Below the pieces are notes generated by a model. That model saw only the letters and a program-made list of their open reading frames with translations. It searched no databases and was not told where the DNA came from. A DNA stretch of 64,000 nucleotides, from the NCBI RefSeq assembly GCF_001514305.1, contig NZ_KQ949090.1, positions 62,001 through 126,000 of the forward strand. The letters are read 5' to 3'. Positions 8,849 through 16,398 of the stretch are shown here, piece after piece; position 1 is the first letter of the stretch, and each line of letters begins with the position of its first letter. Position numbers and translations under genes: made by a program. The DNA comes from Streptomyces dysideae. GTDB lineage: Bacteria > Actinomycetota > Actinomycetes > Streptomycetales > Streptomycetaceae.

Positions 8849-9283
8849 GTGTCCGGTGGAGAGGTTGCCGGGATCCTGGTGGCCGTCTTCTGGGCGATCC
8901 TGGTCTCCTTCCTCGCCGTCGCGCTGGCGAGGCTGGCCCAGACGCTCAAGGCGACCACCAAGCTCGTCGCGGACGTGACCGACCAGGCCGTCCCGCTCCT
9001 GGCAGACGCCTCCGCCGCGGTGCGCTCCGCGCAGACCCAGATCGACCGGGTCGACTCGATCGCCTCGGACGTCCAGGAGGTCACGTCGAACGCCTCCGCG
9101 CTGTCGACCACCGTGGCCTCCACCTTCGGCGGCCCTCTGGTCAAGGTCGCGGCCTTCGGCTACGGCGTGCGCCGCGCCCTCGGCGGCCGCGGCGACGACG
9201 TGCCCGCCAAGGCGCCCCGGCGTACCGTGATCGTGGGCCGCACCGTCCCGGCCGCGCGGCGGAAGAACCGGAAGAAGGACTGA
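8849..9283 (+). CDS. DUF948 domain-containing protein
   Basis: This ~144-residue protein has one N-terminal membrane helix (GGEVAGILVAVFWAILVSFL) and then an amphipathic helical stretch rich in Ala, Val, Thr and Asp (about residues 30-95). It ends in a very basic tail (AARRKNRKKD). This is the layout of DUF948 proteins, whose role is unknown. GTG codons at 8840 and 8849 are both possible starts. The AGGGAG at 8831-8836 is 3 nt from the first and 12 nt from the second, so the choice is not settled. The next gene starts 8 bp downstream, and the pair leads into alaS. Confidence 0.85.
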   Translation: MSGGEVAGILVAVFWAILVSFLAVALARLAQTLKATTKLVADVTDQAVPLLADASAAVRSAQTQIDRVDSIASDVQEVTSNASALSTTVASTFGGPLVKVAAFGYGVRRALGGRGDDVPAKAPRRTVIVGRTVPAARRKNRKKD

Positions 9284-9291
9284 GCGAACCG

Positions 9292-9642
9292 ATGTTCCGC
9301 CGTACGTTCTGGTTCACCACGGGCGTCGCCGCCGGTGTGTGGGCCACCACCAAGGTCAACCGCAAGCTGAAGCAGCTGACCCCCGAGAACCTCGCCGCGA
9401 CCGCGGCGAACAAGGCACTCGAGGCCGGTCACCGGCTCAAGGACCGCGCGGTGGGCTTCGCACTCGACGTCCGCGACAACATGGCCCAGCGGGAGGCCGA
9501 ACTGGGCGACGCGCTGGGGATCAACGCGGACCCCGAACTCCCCGCGCCCCGGCGGTACGCCGCCATCGAGAACCGCAACAACGCGAAGACGTACGTCGTC
9601 GACGGGACGACGTACTCGTACAACCGGAATGAGGACCACTGA
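9292..9642 (+). CDS. Small conserved actinobacterial protein (DUF6167-like)
   Basis: This 116-residue protein starts with a short hydrophobic patch (FWFTTGVAAGVWATT) and continues as a charged helical region with KVNRKLKQLTPENLAATAANKALEA. It ends with a Tyr/Asn-rich tail (TYVVDGTTYSYNRNEDH). The function is unknown. Its stop codon overlaps the alaS start (TGATG), which implies translational coupling, and its pairing with the DUF948 gene upstream of alaS suggests an operon. Confidence 0.85.
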   Translation: MFRRTFWFTTGVAAGVWATTKVNRKLKQLTPENLAATAANKALEAGHRLKDRAVGFALDVRDNMAQREAELGDALGINADPELPAPRRYAAIENRNNAKTYVVDGTTYSYNRNEDH

Positions 9643-12314
9643 TGGAGTCGGCTGAGATCCGCCGCCGCTGGCTGAGCTTCTTCGAGGAGCGCGGGCACAC
9701 CGTCGTCCCTTCGGCGTCGCTCATCGCGGACGACCCGACTCTGCTCCTCGTCCCCGCCGGCATGGTGCCCTTCAAGCCCTATTTCCTGGGCGAGGTCAAG
9801 CCGCCCTACCAGCGCGCCACCAGCGTGCAGAAGTGCGTGCGCACGCCCGACATCGAAGAGGTCGGCAAGACCACGCGGCACGGCACGTTCTTCCAGATGT
9901 GCGGGAACTTCTCCTTCGGCGACTACTTCAAGGAAGGCGCCATCAAGTACGCCTGGGAGCTGCTCACCACGCCCCAGGACAACGGCGGTTACGGCCTCGA
10001 CCCCGAGCGCCTGTGGATCACCGTCTACAAGGACGACGACGAGGCCGAGCGCATCTGGCACGAGGTCGTCGGCGTACCCAAGGAGCGCATCCAGCGCCTG
10101 GGCATGAAGGACAACTACTGGTCCATGGGCGTGCCCGGCCCGTGCGGCCCCTGTTCTGAGATCAACTACGACCGCGGCCCCGAGTTCGGCGTCGAGGGCG
10201 GCCCCGCCGTCAACGACGAGCGGTACGTGGAGATCTGGAACCTCGTCTTCATGCAGTACGAGCGCGGCGAGGGCATCGGCAAGGACAACTTCGAGATCCT
10301 GGGCGACCTGCCGAGCAAGAACATCGACACGGGCCTCGGCATGGAGCGGCTCGCCATGATTCTGCAGGGCGTGCAGAACATGTACGAGATCGACACCTCC
10401 ATGGCCGTCATCAACAAGGCCACCGAGCTCACCGGTGTCGCCTACGGCGACGCCCACGACTCGGACGTCTCCCTGCGCGTGGTCACGGACCACATGCGTA
10501 CGTCCGTGATGCTCATCGGCGACGGCGTGACCCCCGGCAACGAGGGCCGCGGCTACGTCCTGCGCCGCATCATGCGCCGCGCCATCCGCAACATGCGCCT
10601 GCTCGGCGCCACCGGTCCGGTCGTCAAGGACCTGATCGACACGGTCATCGAGATGATGGGCCAGCAGTACCCGGAGCTGGTCACCGACCGCGAGCGCATC
10701 GAGAAGGTCGCCCTCGCCGAGGAGAACGCCTTCCTCAAGACGCTCAAGGCCGGCACCAACATCCTCGACACCGCCGTCACCGAGACCAAGTCCGCCGGCG
10801 GCACGGTCCTCGCCGGCGACAAGGCCTTCCTGCTCCACGACACGTGGGGCTTCCCGATCGACCTCACCCTCGAGATGGCCGCCGAACAGGGCCTCTCCGT
10901 GGACGAGGACGGCTTCCGCCGCCTGATGAAGGAACAGCGGGAGCGCGCCAAGGCCGACGCCCAGGCCAAGAAGACCGGCCACGCCGGCGTGGGCGCCTAC
11001 CGCGAGATCGCCGACAAGGCCGGCGAGACCGACTTCATCGGCTACACCGACACCGAGGGCGAGTCCACGATCGTCGGCATCCTCGTCGACGGTGTGTCCT
11101 CCCCGGCCGCCACCGAGGGCGACGAGGTCGAGATCGTCCTCGACCGCACCCCGTTCTACGCCGAGGGCGGCGGCCAGATCGGCGACACCGGCCGCATCAA
11201 GGTCGACTCCGGTGCCGTCATCGAGATCCGCGACTGCCAGAAGCCGGTCCCCGGCGTCTACGTCCACAAGGGCGTCGTCCAGGTCGGCGAGGTCACGGTC
11301 GGCGCCACCGCCCACGCCTCGATCGACGACCGCCGCCGCACGGCCATCGCCCGCGCCCACTCGGCCACGCACCTGACCCACCAGGCCCTGCGCGACGCCC
11401 TCGGCCCGACGGCCGCCCAGGCCGGTTCCGAGAACCAGCCCGGCCGCTTCCGCTTCGACTTCGGCTCGCCGTCCGCCGTTCCCACGGCCGTGATGACCGA
11501 CGTCGAGCAGAAGATCAACGAGGTGCTCACCCGCGACCTGGACGTCCGCGCCGACGTCATGGGCATCGACGAGGCCAAGAAACAGGGCGCCATCGCCGAG
11601 TTCGGTGAGAAGTACGGCGAGCGCGTGCGCGTCGTCACCATCGGCGACTTCTCCAAGGAACTGTGCGGCGGCACACACGTCCACAACACCGCGCAGCTCG
11701 GCCTGGTGAAGCTGCTCGGCGAGTCGTCGATCGGCTCCGGTGTGCGCCGTATCGAGGCCCTCGTCGGTGTGGACGCCTACAACTTCCTGGCCCGTGAGCA
11801 CACGGTCGTCGCCCAGCTCCAGGAGCTGATCAAGGGCCGTCCGGAGGAGCTCCCGGAGAAGGTCTCCGCCATGCTCGGCAAGCTGAAGGACGCCGAGAAG
11901 GAGATCGAGAAGTTCCGCGCCGAGAAGGTCCTCCAGGCCGCCGGCGGTCTGGCCGACTCCGCCAAGGACGTTCGCGGCATCGCTCTGGTGACCGGTCAGG
12001 TCCCGGACGGCACGACCGCCGACGACCTGCGCAAGCTGGTCCTCGACGTGCGCGGCCGGATCCAGGGCGGCCGGGCTGCCGTGGTGGCCCTGTTCACGAC
12101 CGTGAACGGCAAGCCGCTGACGGTCATCGCCACCAACGAGGCCGCCCGCGAGCGCGGTCTGAAGGCCGGCGACCTGGTCCGCGCCGCCGCCAAGACCCTG
12201 GGCGGAGGCGGTGGCGGCAAGCCGGACGTCGCCCAGGGCGGCGGCCAGAACCCGGCTGCCATCGGTGAGGCCGTCGACGCCGTCGAGCGCCTCGTGGCGG
12301 AAACGGCCAAGTGA
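9642..12314 (+). CDS. alaS: Alanine--tRNA ligase
   Basis: This 890-residue synthetase is full length. The N-terminal class II catalytic domain includes RHGTFFQMCGNFSF and GLGMERLAMI. The editing domain carries the zinc/hydrolytic His motif HSATHLTHQAL near residue 570 and CGGTHV near residue 674, which clear mischarged Ser- and Gly-tRNA-Ala. The C-Ala domain (about 770-890) contains a Gly-rich GGGGGGKPDVAQGGG segment. The ATG at 9642 overlaps the previous stop, and the stop overlaps the ruvX GTG by 4 nt. Confidence 0.98.
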   Translation: MESAEIRRRWLSFFEERGHTVVPSASLIADDPTLLLVPAGMVPFKPYFLGEVKPPYQRATSVQKCVRTPDIEEVGKTTRHGTFFQMCGNFSFGDYFKEGAIKYAWELLTTPQDNGGYGLDPERLWITVYKDDDEAERIWHEVVGVPKERIQRLGMKDNYWSMGVPGPCGPCSEINYDRGPEFGVEGGPAVNDERYVEIWNLVFMQYERGEGIGKDNFEILGDLPSKNIDTGLGMERLAMILQGVQNMYEIDTSMAVINKATELTGVAYGDAHDSDVSLRVVTDHMRTSVMLIGDGVTPGNEGRGYVLRRIMRRAIRNMRLLGATGPVVKDLIDTVIEMMGQQYPELVTDRERIEKVALAEENAFLKTLKAGTNILDTAVTETKSAGGTVLAGDKAFLLHDTWGFPIDLTLEMAAEQGLSVDEDGFRRLMKEQRERAKADAQAKKTGHAGVGAYREIADKAGETDFIGYTDTEGESTIVGILVDGVSSPAATEGDEVEIVLDRTPFYAEGGGQIGDTGRIKVDSGAVIEIRDCQKPVPGVYVHKGVVQVGEVTVGATAHASIDDRRRTAIARAHSATHLTHQALRDALGPTAAQAGSENQPGRFRFDFGSPSAVPTAVMTDVEQKINEVLTRDLDVRADVMGIDEAKKQGAIAEFGEKYGERVRVVTIGDFSKELCGGTHVHNTAQLGLVKLLGESSIGSGVRRIEALVGVDAYNFLAREHTVVAQLQELIKGRPEELPEKVSAMLGKLKDAEKEIEKFRAEKVLQAAGGLADSAKDVRGIALVTGQVPDGTTADDLRKLVLDVRGRIQGGRAAVVALFTTVNGKPLTVIATNEAARERGLKAGDLVRAAAKTLGGGGGGKPDVAQGGGQNPAAIGEAVDAVERLVAETAK

Positions 12315-12814
12315 GCGCCGGCCCACAGGCGAGCGGCGAAGGCCGGGGCATGCGCCGCGGCCGTCGCCTCGCCATCGACGTCGGGGACGCCCGCATCGGG
12401 GTCGCCTCGTGCGACCCCGACGGGATCCTCGCCACCCCGGTGGAGACGGTCCCCGGCCGGGACGTCCCCGCGGCTCACCGCCGACTGAGGCAACTGGTCG
12501 AGGAGTACGAGCCGATCGAGGTCGTCGTCGGCCTCCCTCGCTCCCTCAAGGGGGGCGAGGGCCCGGCCGCCGCCAAGGTCAGGGGCTTCGCCCAGGAGTT
12601 CGCCAAGGGCATCACCCCCATCCCCGTACGGCTGGTCGACGAGCGGATGACCACGGTGACGGCCAGTCAGGGACTGCGCGCCTCGGGCGTGAAGTCCAGG
12701 AAGGGCCGGTCGGTGATCGACCAGGCAGCCGCTGTGATCATCCTCCAGCAGGCGCTCGAATCCGAACGGGTGTCAGGTAAAGCACCCGGAGAGAGCGTCG
12801 AAGTGGTCATCTGA
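12311..12814 (+). CDS. ruvX: Holliday junction resolvase-like protein RuvX/YqgF
   Basis: This 167-residue RNase H-like fold protein has the catalytic Asp block AIDVGDARIGVASCDPDG near residues 22-40, the VVGLPRSL block, and the third acidic site LVDERMTT near residue 110. YqgF proteins act in pre-16S rRNA 5' processing and possibly in junction resolution. Its GTG overlaps the alaS stop, so it is translationally coupled. From memory, mltG follows this gene closely in other streptomycetes. Here the two are separated by about 670 bp of foreign sequence. Confidence 0.93.
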   Translation: MSAGPQASGEGRGMRRGRRLAIDVGDARIGVASCDPDGILATPVETVPGRDVPAAHRRLRQLVEEYEPIEVVVGLPRSLKGGEGPAAAKVRGFAQEFAKGITPIPVRLVDERMTTVTASQGLRASGVKSRKGRSVIDQAAAVIILQQALESERVSGKAPGESVEVVI

Positions 12815-12889
12815 TCGCGATACGGTAACGTTCCGCGCGATTGCGGCGCTGATTCGAACAGCTGCCGCACAACAGGGAGGCCAGGTAGC

Positions 12890-13010
12890 TTCTGGGTCTG
12901 AGTGCTCAGAGACTGTCGGTCTCGCGGCTCCAGGGGATCGGTCACTCGCTCCCCAGCCCTCGGGCTGGCGCTTGTCTGTCACAGACAGAGAGGTCCATGA
13001 GTGACCAGCC
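12890..13010 (+). ncRNA. Candidate HEARO/omega RNA of the IscB remnant
   Basis: Several hairpins are visible in order. TCTGAG/CTCAGA (12897-12910) has a 2-nt loop. GAGAC/GTCTC (12909-12923) is an alternative stem. A long-range stem GGTCACTC (12940-12947) / GAGTGACC (12999-13006) encloses two more hairpins, CCAGCCC/GGGCTGG (12953-12968) and TGTCTGT/ACAGACA (12973-12987). Together they form a three-way junction. HEARO (omega) RNAs lie immediately 5' of iscB, which matches the position here. I have not matched it to the family covariance model, so the family call is inference from location and fold. Confidence 0.5.
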
Positions 13011-13240
13011 CGAGTCACCGCGTGGAGGAGGTGTGATCGGTGACTACGTTTCAGGTGAGTGAGAAGACCCACCAGGCCGTGCTTCCTCAGCGGCCTGCTC
13101 TGGAATCCGTGGCAGCAGACATCCCTGGGAGCAGGGACGAAACGGGCTACGGACGCTCCGCGCGTAAGGCTGGGGCAGCTGGCCTGGAACATGGGCGAGG
13201 GGAGATGCGTGAGTCTGACCTCCAGGCTCTCGCACGTCAT

Positions 13241-13460
13241 GCCACTGGTGATCTCGTCCGGGCAGTCATCCCCTCTGGGAAATATGTAGGTGCCTGGACC
13301 GGACGAGTCGCGGTGCGGGCCACAGGGCGTTTCAACGTTCGTTCCGAGCGAGGCATCGCGCAGGGAATTCATCACCGCCATATCCAGTTGCTTCAACGAG
13401 CCGACGGCTACGGCTATATCACCCGAGAGGAGGAAGACGCGCATTGCTTTGGTGTTGGTG
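13241..13460 (+). pseudogene. C-terminal fragment of an IscB-like RNA-guided nuclease
   Basis: The 3' half of an open frame (13040-13492) reads ATGDLVRAVIPSGKYVGAWT, then GRVAVRATGRFNV, then GIHHRHIQLLQRADGYGY. This is the conserved C-terminal block that I recall from IscB proteins. Upstream in the same frame the sequence (MTTFQVSEKTHQAVLPQ) does not look like the RRXRR, RuvC or HNH regions, and none of those motifs was found in other frames. The frame overlaps the first 8 nt of mltG. I regard it as a truncated, inactive nuclease gene. Confidence 0.6.
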
Positions 13461-13484
13461 TAAGCATGCGTGTCGACCGCTCTG

Positions 13485-15158
13485 ATGACTGAGTATGGCC
13501 GGGGCCAAGGCTCCAATTCGTGGCATCCCGAGGACCCGTTGTCCGGGGATGGTGGATGGGAAGGACAGCAGGCCCACGTGGGCCATCAGCCTCCCTACGG
13601 CGGCCAGCCGCAGCACTATCCCGAGCAGTCGCAGCAGCCGAACTACGGCGACTGGGGCGACGGCCAGCAGGCCGCATACGGTCAGGCGCAGCAGTACCAG
13701 CAGTACCAGCAGTACGAGCAGCAGCAGTACACCGGCCAGGGCCACCAGCAGCAGTACGACGAGAACGGCTGGCCCACCGGCACGCACCCGCACGTCCAGT
13801 ACCCGGACCCGTCGGACCCGCACGGCCGACAGAACGCGTCGTACGGCGGTGAGCAGGCCGACCACTACGGCACGCCCGACGCGTACCCGCCGCCGGAGCC
13901 GCCGAGCCGCCGCCGCGCCGAACCGGAGCCGCAGACCGACTGGGATCCCGGCCCCGACCAGGGCGAACACGCCTTCTTCGCGGGCGACGACGATGACGAC
14001 GACTTCGACGACGAGCCCGGGGACCGCCGAGGTCGCGGCGACCGGCGCGGCCGGGGCGGCAAGGGCAAGGGCAAGCCCAAGAAGCGCCGGAGTGGGTGCG
14101 CTTGTCTGGTGGTTCTGCTGGTGTTCGGCGGGGGGATCGGTGGGGTCGGGTACTTCGGGTACCAGTTCTACAAGGATCGTTTCGCCGAGGCCCCGGACTT
14201 CGCGGGGGACGGCACGAGCGAGACAGTGCCCGTCAGGGTCCCCAAGGGGGCGGACGGCTACACGATCGGCAACTTGCTGAAGAAGGCGGGCGTCGTCAAG
14301 AGCGTCGACGCCTTCGTTTCCGCGTCCGCGAAGCACGGCGGGGACAAGATCCAGGCAGGCGCCTATCTGCTGCGCAAGCAGATGTCCGCCGAAAGCGCCG
14401 TCAAGCTGATGCTGAATCCCAAGAGCCAGGACAACTTGACCATCGCCGAGGGATGGCGCAATGCCAGGGTCTACAGCGCGATCGACAAGAAGCTCGAACT
14501 GTCGTCCGGCACCACCCGGAAGGTCGCTGAAAAGCAATACAAGAGCCTCGGCCTGCCCAGCTGGGCGAACAGCAACAGTGACATCAAGGACCCACTGGAA
14601 GGGTTCCTCTTCCCGGGCACCTATCCCGCGGCCAAGGACACGAAGCCCGAGACAGTCCTGAAGGAGATGGTGAGCCAGGCCACCGCGAACTACAAGAAGT
14701 ACGACCTGGAGGCCAAGGCCAAGGATCTGAAGCTGGACAGCCCGCTGCAGGTCATCACGGTCGCGAGCCTCGTCCAAGCCGAGGGCAAGACCAACGACGA
14801 CTACCGCAGAATGGCGGAGGTGGTCTACAACCGCCTCAATCCGGCGAACCCCGAGACCTACGGGTCGGTGCAGTTCGACTCGACCTTCAATTACCTGAAG
14901 AACGAGAGCAACATCAACATCAGCGAGTCGGAGATCAACCGCAACCAGGACCCGTACAACACGTACACGCAGAAGGGTCTGCCGCCCGGTCCGATCGGAA
15001 ACCCGGGCACCGACGCGATCAATTCGACGCTGAATCCGACCGACGAAGGCTGGTACTACTTCGTGGCGACCGATGGTGTGAGCAAGACCGAATTCGCCAA
15101 GACGCACGACGAATTCCTCAAGCTCAAGGAAAAATTCAACGAGAGCGTCGGCGGCTGA
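13485..15158 (+). CDS. mltG: Endolytic murein transglycosylase
   Basis: This 557-residue protein has an unusually long cytoplasmic N-terminus. Residues ~1-170 are low complexity and rich in Gln, Tyr, Gly and Pro (repeated QQYQQYQ). An acidic DDDDDFDDE run and an Arg/Lys/Gly-rich stretch come just before a single membrane helix at about residues 205-227. The extracellular YceG/MltG domain follows, with VASLVQAEGK carrying the likely catalytic Glu and the typical C-terminal GLPPGPIGNPG. MltG cleaves nascent glycan strands and sets their length. ATG 13485 (MTEYGRGQG) fits my memory of genus homologues, and a GTG at 13470 is in frame upstream. Confidence 0.93.
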   Translation: MTEYGRGQGSNSWHPEDPLSGDGGWEGQQAHVGHQPPYGGQPQHYPEQSQQPNYGDWGDGQQAAYGQAQQYQQYQQYEQQQYTGQGHQQQYDENGWPTGTHPHVQYPDPSDPHGRQNASYGGEQADHYGTPDAYPPPEPPSRRRAEPEPQTDWDPGPDQGEHAFFAGDDDDDDFDDEPGDRRGRGDRRGRGGKGKGKPKKRRSGCACLVVLLVFGGGIGGVGYFGYQFYKDRFAEAPDFAGDGTSETVPVRVPKGADGYTIGNLLKKAGVVKSVDAFVSASAKHGGDKIQAGAYLLRKQMSAESAVKLMLNPKSQDNLTIAEGWRNARVYSAIDKKLELSSGTTRKVAEKQYKSLGLPSWANSNSDIKDPLEGFLFPGTYPAAKDTKPETVLKEMVSQATANYKKYDLEAKAKDLKLDSPLQVITVASLVQAEGKTNDDYRRMAEVVYNRLNPANPETYGSVQFDSTFNYLKNESNINISESEINRNQDPYNTYTQKGLPPGPIGNPGTDAINSTLNPTDEGWYYFVATDGVSKTEFAKTHDEFLKLKEKFNESVGG

Positions 15159-15163
15159 GCGAG

Positions 15164-15203
15164 CGTGACGAGGTCGCGGGCGGGCGCCCGGGACCTCGTC
15201 ACG
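15164..15203. terminator. Bidirectional terminator between mltG and the secreted-protein gene
   Basis: Perfect 12-bp arms CGTGACGAGGTC and GACCTCGTCACG flank a 16-nt GC-rich loop that can itself pair. The hairpin sits between convergent genes and has no U-run, as is common in streptomycetes. Confidence 0.75.
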
Positions 15204-15229
15204 TGGAACCTACTGGATGGTCGTGCTCA

Positions 15230-15646
15230 TCACCAGCAGGTCTTTCTGTACAGCATGGTGCTGCCTTCGTAAGTGGCGACCTGAACTCCGATTTCGTACA
15301 TTCCGTTCGAATCAGTGGCCGTCGTGTACCAGGTATTGCCTATGCCGTCGACTCCTCCGTAATAGGCATGCCACGGCCAGTAGTGCTTGTCGCCCGAATA
15401 GTATTCCGTGACGAGTCTGATCCGAACATGGTGCCCGTCGCGATCGGTGTCAGACAGCCCCAAGGCGATGTCGACCGTCTTCGTGGTGCCGACTGAAAAG
15501 CCGCTGTAATCCAGATCTCCGCTCGCTCCGGTAGTGCTGCACTTAATGAAGCCGGAAGGGGACGTCGCGGCTTCGGCTCCACTGGATGCGCCCAAAGTTA
15601 GCGCGATTGCGAGGCTGATGCCGAGCGGCATTACGCGCTTTCGCAT
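15230..15646 (-). CDS. Small secreted protein of unknown function
   Basis: This 138-residue protein has a clear Sec signal peptide (MRKRVMPLGISLAIALTL, cleavage predicted after GAEA). The mature part is about 110 residues, rich in Tyr, Gly, Thr and Asp, and probably beta-stranded. It has two cysteines, one near each end (KCSTTG and RKTCW), which could form a single disulfide tying the ends together. I do not recognise the family. AGAGGTGAAC precedes the ATG. It lies at the 3' end of a decayed cell-wall gene cluster, and the M15-peptidase remnant upstream reads into it in the same frame without a stop. Confidence 0.75.
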   Translation of the reverse strand: MRKRVMPLGISLAIALTLGASSGAEAATSPSGFIKCSTTGASGDLDYSGFSVGTTKTVDIALGLSDTDRDGHHVRIRLVTEYYSGDKHYWPWHAYYGGVDGIGNTWYTTATDSNGMYEIGVQVATYEGSTMLYRKTCW

Positions 15647-15754
15647 GAACGGTTCACCTCTTTCTGTTCTGCTCGGGAAATTGCTTCCCGGTAGGATCAA
15701 TTTTCGATGAGGCAGCAGCGGATCGATGAGGACGCCGGCGCCCCCGCCCGGCGT

Positions 15755-16000
15755 GTCTGCCCAGCCGCGCAGTTTGGCCGCGACCTTCGCCAGGCTGGGA
15801 TCGCCAGGCTTGACGTCTATGTAGAACAAGGCTTCGTCGGGCTTTCGGTCATCCCCACCCCACCGGACAACACCGTCGAGTTCGGCGAGAACATCCCGGA
15901 TCACAATCACCTGGTTGGGAAAGAACCCGCCACGGGCACCGGACGGGTAGAAGCCGGGCCGGATTTGCAGCGCCGTGCCCGAGGCCTGGTTCGACTCCGT
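15755..16000 (-). pseudogene. M15-type (VanY-like) carboxypeptidase fragment lacking its zinc ligands
   Basis: About 82 codons on the minus strand (TESNQASGTALQIRPG to AAKLRGWAD) match the C-terminal half of VanY/M15 D-Ala-D-Ala carboxypeptidases in layout. The expected SNHxxGxAxDI zinc motif reads SNQASGTALQI (both ligands are now Gln), and the final HF motif reads LF (DEALFYID). All three zinc ligands are therefore replaced. There is no start codon in phase, and the upstream sequence belongs to a different gene in another frame. The family call comes from motif spacing and is my inference. Confidence 0.5.
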
Positions 16001-16386
16001 GAGTCCCTTGCGAACCCTGCTGGGATGGCGCCAGGGACGGCGTCGGACGACTGCCCGTCGGACCAGCGGCAGACGGCCTGGACCGGGAACAGGGTGACGT
16101 CGCGGGCCCGGAGCGCCAGGCTCCGGGGCGGCTCGTCGGCGCCGAACCGGTCGTACGTGCAGTCGTAGGAGGCATCGCCGTCCGCGGGCGCGGCCAGGTA
16201 CAGCGCTCCCACGTACAGGAAAGCGGTGGCCGTCAGGCACATCAGCGCCCCGTCGATCCATGCGTGGGGCGTGTTGCTCCACACTGGGCCGCCTACCCTG
16301 GACCTGCTGCTGATCGACGCGCAGAGGCAGATGGTCAGCGTGAGGGCGGCCAACAGGGATATGTAGAACAACCAGTCGGGCACCAC
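15907..16386 (-). CDS. Small membrane protein, C-terminus probably disrupted
   Basis: This is a 159-codon frame with GGGGGAGG directly before tandem GTG starts. Two membrane helices are predicted (about residues 4-24 and 46-66). A periplasmic segment follows with CTYDRFGADEPPRSLALRA and AVCRWSDGQSSDAVPG, whose two Cys could pair. After about residue 123 the composition becomes a random Arg/Pro/Ser shadow, because the real sequence changes to the M15 fragment in another frame. I infer a deletion that fused the two genes. The first ~123 residues could still be expressed with a junk tail. The function is unknown. Confidence 0.5.
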   Translation of the reverse strand: MVPDWLFYISLLAALTLTICLCASISSRSRVGGPVWSNTPHAWIDGALMCLTATAFLYVGALYLAAPADGDASYDCTYDRFGADEPPRSLALRARDVTLFPVQAVCRWSDGQSSDAVPGAIPAGFARDSRSRTRPRARRCKSGPASTRPVPVAGSFPTR

Positions 16387-16398
16387 CTCCCCCTCATC

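Larger units (their letters stand above)
12875..13465 (+). mobile_element. Remnant of an IscB/HEARO-type (IS200/IS605-related) element
   Basis: About 590 bp separate ruvX from mltG. The 5' part (about 12890-13010) is highly structured, as in the RNA that precedes iscB genes, and the 3' part encodes the C-terminal end of an IscB-like protein. There are no terminal inverted repeats or obvious target duplication, as expected for this family. Most of the nuclease gene, including the RuvC and HNH parts, is missing, so the element is internally deleted. The edges are estimates, based on where the flanking sequence seems native to the ruvX-mltG junction. Confidence 0.55.

Noticed and set aside
9429..12326. 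965-codon open frame antisense to alaS
   Set aside because: It is a mirror of alaS caused by high GC in third positions. Its sequence is low-complexity Val/Ala/Gly/Asp with no family motifs.
13040..13492. Intact 150-residue gene in the ruvX-mltG gap
   Set aside because: Only its 3' half is protein-like, and the 5' half resembles neither an IscB N-terminus nor a normal streptomycete coding sequence. I treated it as a pseudogene fragment.
13655..13760. CRISPR-like CAG-rich repeats inside mltG
   Set aside because: These are in-frame CAGCAG/CAGTAC codons for a Gln/Tyr-rich segment, not spaced repeats.
13419..15107. 562-codon frame antisense to mltG
   Set aside because: It is a Leu/Val-rich shadow of the Gln/Asp-rich mltG N-terminus and has no start signal.
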